Source of the DNA: Stentor coeruleus
Lineage: Eukaryota > Ciliophora > Heterotrichea > Heterotrichida > Stentoridae
Reading direction: 5' to 3'
Assembly (NCBI GenBank): GCA_001970955.1
Contig: MPUH01000093.1
Span: 46,311-110,310, forward strand
DNA length: 64,000 nt
Under the pieces are notes generated by a model, which saw only the letters and a program-made list of their open reading frames with translations, made no database searches and was not told the origin of the DNA. Positions 62,288-64,000 of the stretch are shown here, piece after piece (positions within the stretch are counted from its first letter, which is position 1; each line of letters opens with the position of its first letter). Position numbers and translations under genes: made by a program.

Positions 62288-63835
62288 AATTGATTATAAA
62301 GAAATAATTTGTTAAAATATTGGACATACTTTACTTAAAATTAAAAATGGCAAAACTAAAAAAGTGTCTACAAATCACTTTAAAAAATTTTATTTATATA
62401 GCTTAAAAGCTTATCTAGGCGATTTGACTTTGAATATAATATTTTTTTTATTGTCTGAATTGATTTAATCCCCAAAAACATTATGAACATAATATTAAAA
62501 GTAGTTCTGAAAATTACATACAAAAATCTATAAAAATTTCACATCATTTAAAAGGATGCTTATAATCCATCTAATTAATAAATTATATACATAAACCATA
62601 CCTTATACTCTTTAATTTTACTTCAAATTTCCTATCATTCTTATAATCCCTAAATAATTTCCATCATTTTCCATATTAAATTCAATACCATAGTCTATAG
62701 AACTCCTCTATGTGCTTCAACATAAGTTCTTATACACTTATGGTTTCTGAAAGTTTTTGACTTCACAAAAAGGCATCCCTTGATTTAAAATTTTCGATTT
62801 AATATTTAAATTCGCAAAAAAACTACGATAATTTGTGTTTTTGTTAAAATTTCAACATAAGAACAAGAAGAAGCCATAACTAAATATGATCATGCCGGCT
62901 ACAGGGATTGGTAGCCTATACCCGCGAATGAGCAAGGACTTATATCAGCAGCCCAACCTTCATTCCAGAGTCTTATGCACCCTAAGGTTAAATGCATGAG
63001 CTATCAATTCTCCCATCACTCGTTCAACAGTGAGCAATTGACATAGATTCACTCTTTGTTTAGATTTTCTGCGCCTAATCGTCACTTTCATGATTCTTAG
63101 GCATACTTGCTCCTACCCTTCGAAGCATCTGCTGAGTTTTGCATACGCCATATGGTGAATCGGGTCTCATAAGAATAATCCACTCAGCAGACTATCCTTA
63201 CCTATGATAGGTATAATTTAGGCTTCAGTTCTCCCAAAACCTTCTTTTTTGGATTAGTCTTATCTGGCTCCATCTTCTAAATGGATAAAGGCTATAATAT
63301 TTAGCATAAGAAATTATTTGATGTTGATATAATAGAATTCCTAAGACCAGTAGAACTTCATATTATGCTAATTTAAATGCATTTTATTTAAAGCTAATTA
63401 GGAATTCTTTTAATTGATTTTCTTAGCAATTAAATGAATATTTATATATTTTTTCGATTTTTCTTCCCATTGAAATACTTTAGTTTAGGAATATAAGCAC
63501 TTTTTACCCTTTAACATTATATTGCCCTAGGCTAATGATTGCATAAAATTACTTTGATATGTGTTTACATAATTTTTAAAGCCCACCTGTTTTTTTTACA
63601 TAAAAAAAGAACTAAAAAAATATATTTTTGTTGTCTAGAAAATCTATATATTAGCTTCTTGATTTCATAAAGGTTTGATATTGATGAGTATCTATTTAGT
63701 AGACTAAGATTCTTATCTTTTTGCCTAGTATTTTAGGTGTATAATTCATATTATTCTTCCTAATATAAGCTAATTCAATAAAAAAGTAAGGATATCTAGT
63801 TGAATTAAGATAAGAAACTTTTAAAACCAGCTTAT
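62288..63835. other. Conserved 5' region of unit B and unit tail
   Basis: 62380-63010 matches unit A closely. The GC-richer block continues here to about 63250 and contains potential RNA stems, TCTGCTGAG (63128-63136) with CTCAGCAGA (63183-63191) and TACCTA-TGA-TAGGTA (63199-63213). 63629-63720 is a direct copy of 58931-59025. No long ORF. Confidence 0.6.
62886..62999 (+). other. Conserved GC-richer block with a 37-codon frame, copy B
   Basis: The same frame as copy A, ATG to TGA, with two residue changes (Thr/Asn and Ile/Thr). See copy A for the doubt between peptide and RNA. Confidence 0.35.
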
Positions 63836-64000
63836 TCTCTTAGGAACATAAAAAGTTATAAAAATCCTCCAAGTACTTTTTACCTTAAGTAAGATGGGAG
63901 CTGGGGCTTTGCATTATTCGAGAAGTAAACATATAAAAAATGACTTAAACAAATAATGATTATTATAAAAATTCAAATATTTTCTTATATAATTCGTGTT
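63836..64000. repeat. Start of a third repeat unit (cut by window end)
   Basis: Direct copy of 61003-61159, ending exactly with ATAATTCGTGTT at the window edge. It predicts another family gene on the minus strand beyond 64000. Confidence 0.7.

Larger units (their letters stand above)
61003..63835. repeat. Repeat unit B, about 2.83 kb
   Basis: It is bounded by direct copies of one boundary segment (61003-61159 and 63836-64000, both ending ATAATTCGTGTT). It contains protein B, its 5' region with the GC-richer block, and about 825 bp (63012-63836) that unit A lacks. Confidence 0.75.

Noticed and set aside
1-64000. tRNA, rRNA, CRISPR arrays and known transposase genes
   Set aside because: I looked for T-arm words, rRNA segments, spaced repeats and transposase motifs on both strands and found none convincing.

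Overview
This window is the AT-rich, gene-dense nuclear DNA of a ciliate. It very probably comes from the macronucleus of a heterotrich such as Stentor. The evidence is a set of eukaryotic genes (SPT5, eS21, a small Tim protein, IFT54, DNAAF5, Rab, an SK-type K+ channel) interrupted only by 15-nt introns, with one of 16 nt. TAA, TAG and TGA all act as stops, which fits the standard code of heterotrichs. I found 11 such introns; each restores a conserved reading frame, and all fit GTA(N5)TA(N2)YAG with a fixed A before the 3' splice site. Most genes are separated by 20-400 bp. The sense strand upstream of genes is C-rich and G-poor, and downstream it is G-rich and C-poor.

Layout. 1-6 kb: the incomplete end of a large TmcB-like membrane/PAS protein (minus strand), a four-pass membrane protein and a histidine acid phosphatase. 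6-16 kb: a MORN protein with a fatty-acylation signature, a coiled-coil protein, a senescence/spartin-domain protein, ribosomal protein eS21, a GYF-domain protein and asparaginyl-tRNA synthetase only 30 bp apart, and small unknown proteins. 16-24 kb: SPT5, a tandem pair of unknown paralogues, a LysM-GRAM-TLDc (OXR1/NCOA7-like) gene rebuilt across two introns, and a 74-residue small Tim protein. 24-34 kb: a second MORN protein, phosphofructokinase and a WD40 protein in a tight head-to-tail row; then 2.5 kb without coding sequence, and a zinc-binding/WD40 protein. 34-49 kb: a coiled-coil protein, an SK-like K+ channel broken by assembly gaps, a SIZ/PIAS SUMO ligase, an LSm-like protein, an alpha/beta hydrolase with three introns, ARL2BP, TMEM128, DNAAF5, a small acylated protein and a Rab. 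50-59 kb: a CH-HEAT protein, an LRR protein, IFT54 and a divergent citrate synthase.

59-64 kb is different: a repeat array with gene-poor DNA. Two complete units each carry one minus-strand ORF of a protein family I do not recognise (300 and 321 aa) and a long conserved 5' region with a GC-richer block. A third unit begins at the window edge. The non-coding part is more alike between units than the proteins are, and part of the unit is also present in inverted orientation. This is the best candidate here for something undescribed.

Several genes point to cilia (IFT54, DNAAF5, ARL2BP, CH-HEAT, possibly the coiled-coil protein at 7.7 kb). Others are housekeeping genes for translation, transcription, glycolysis and mitochondrial import. 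Nine single-N gaps occur; eight are flanked by near-identical 44-173 bp copies, which look like unmerged contig ends or alleles and distort the genes they hit.
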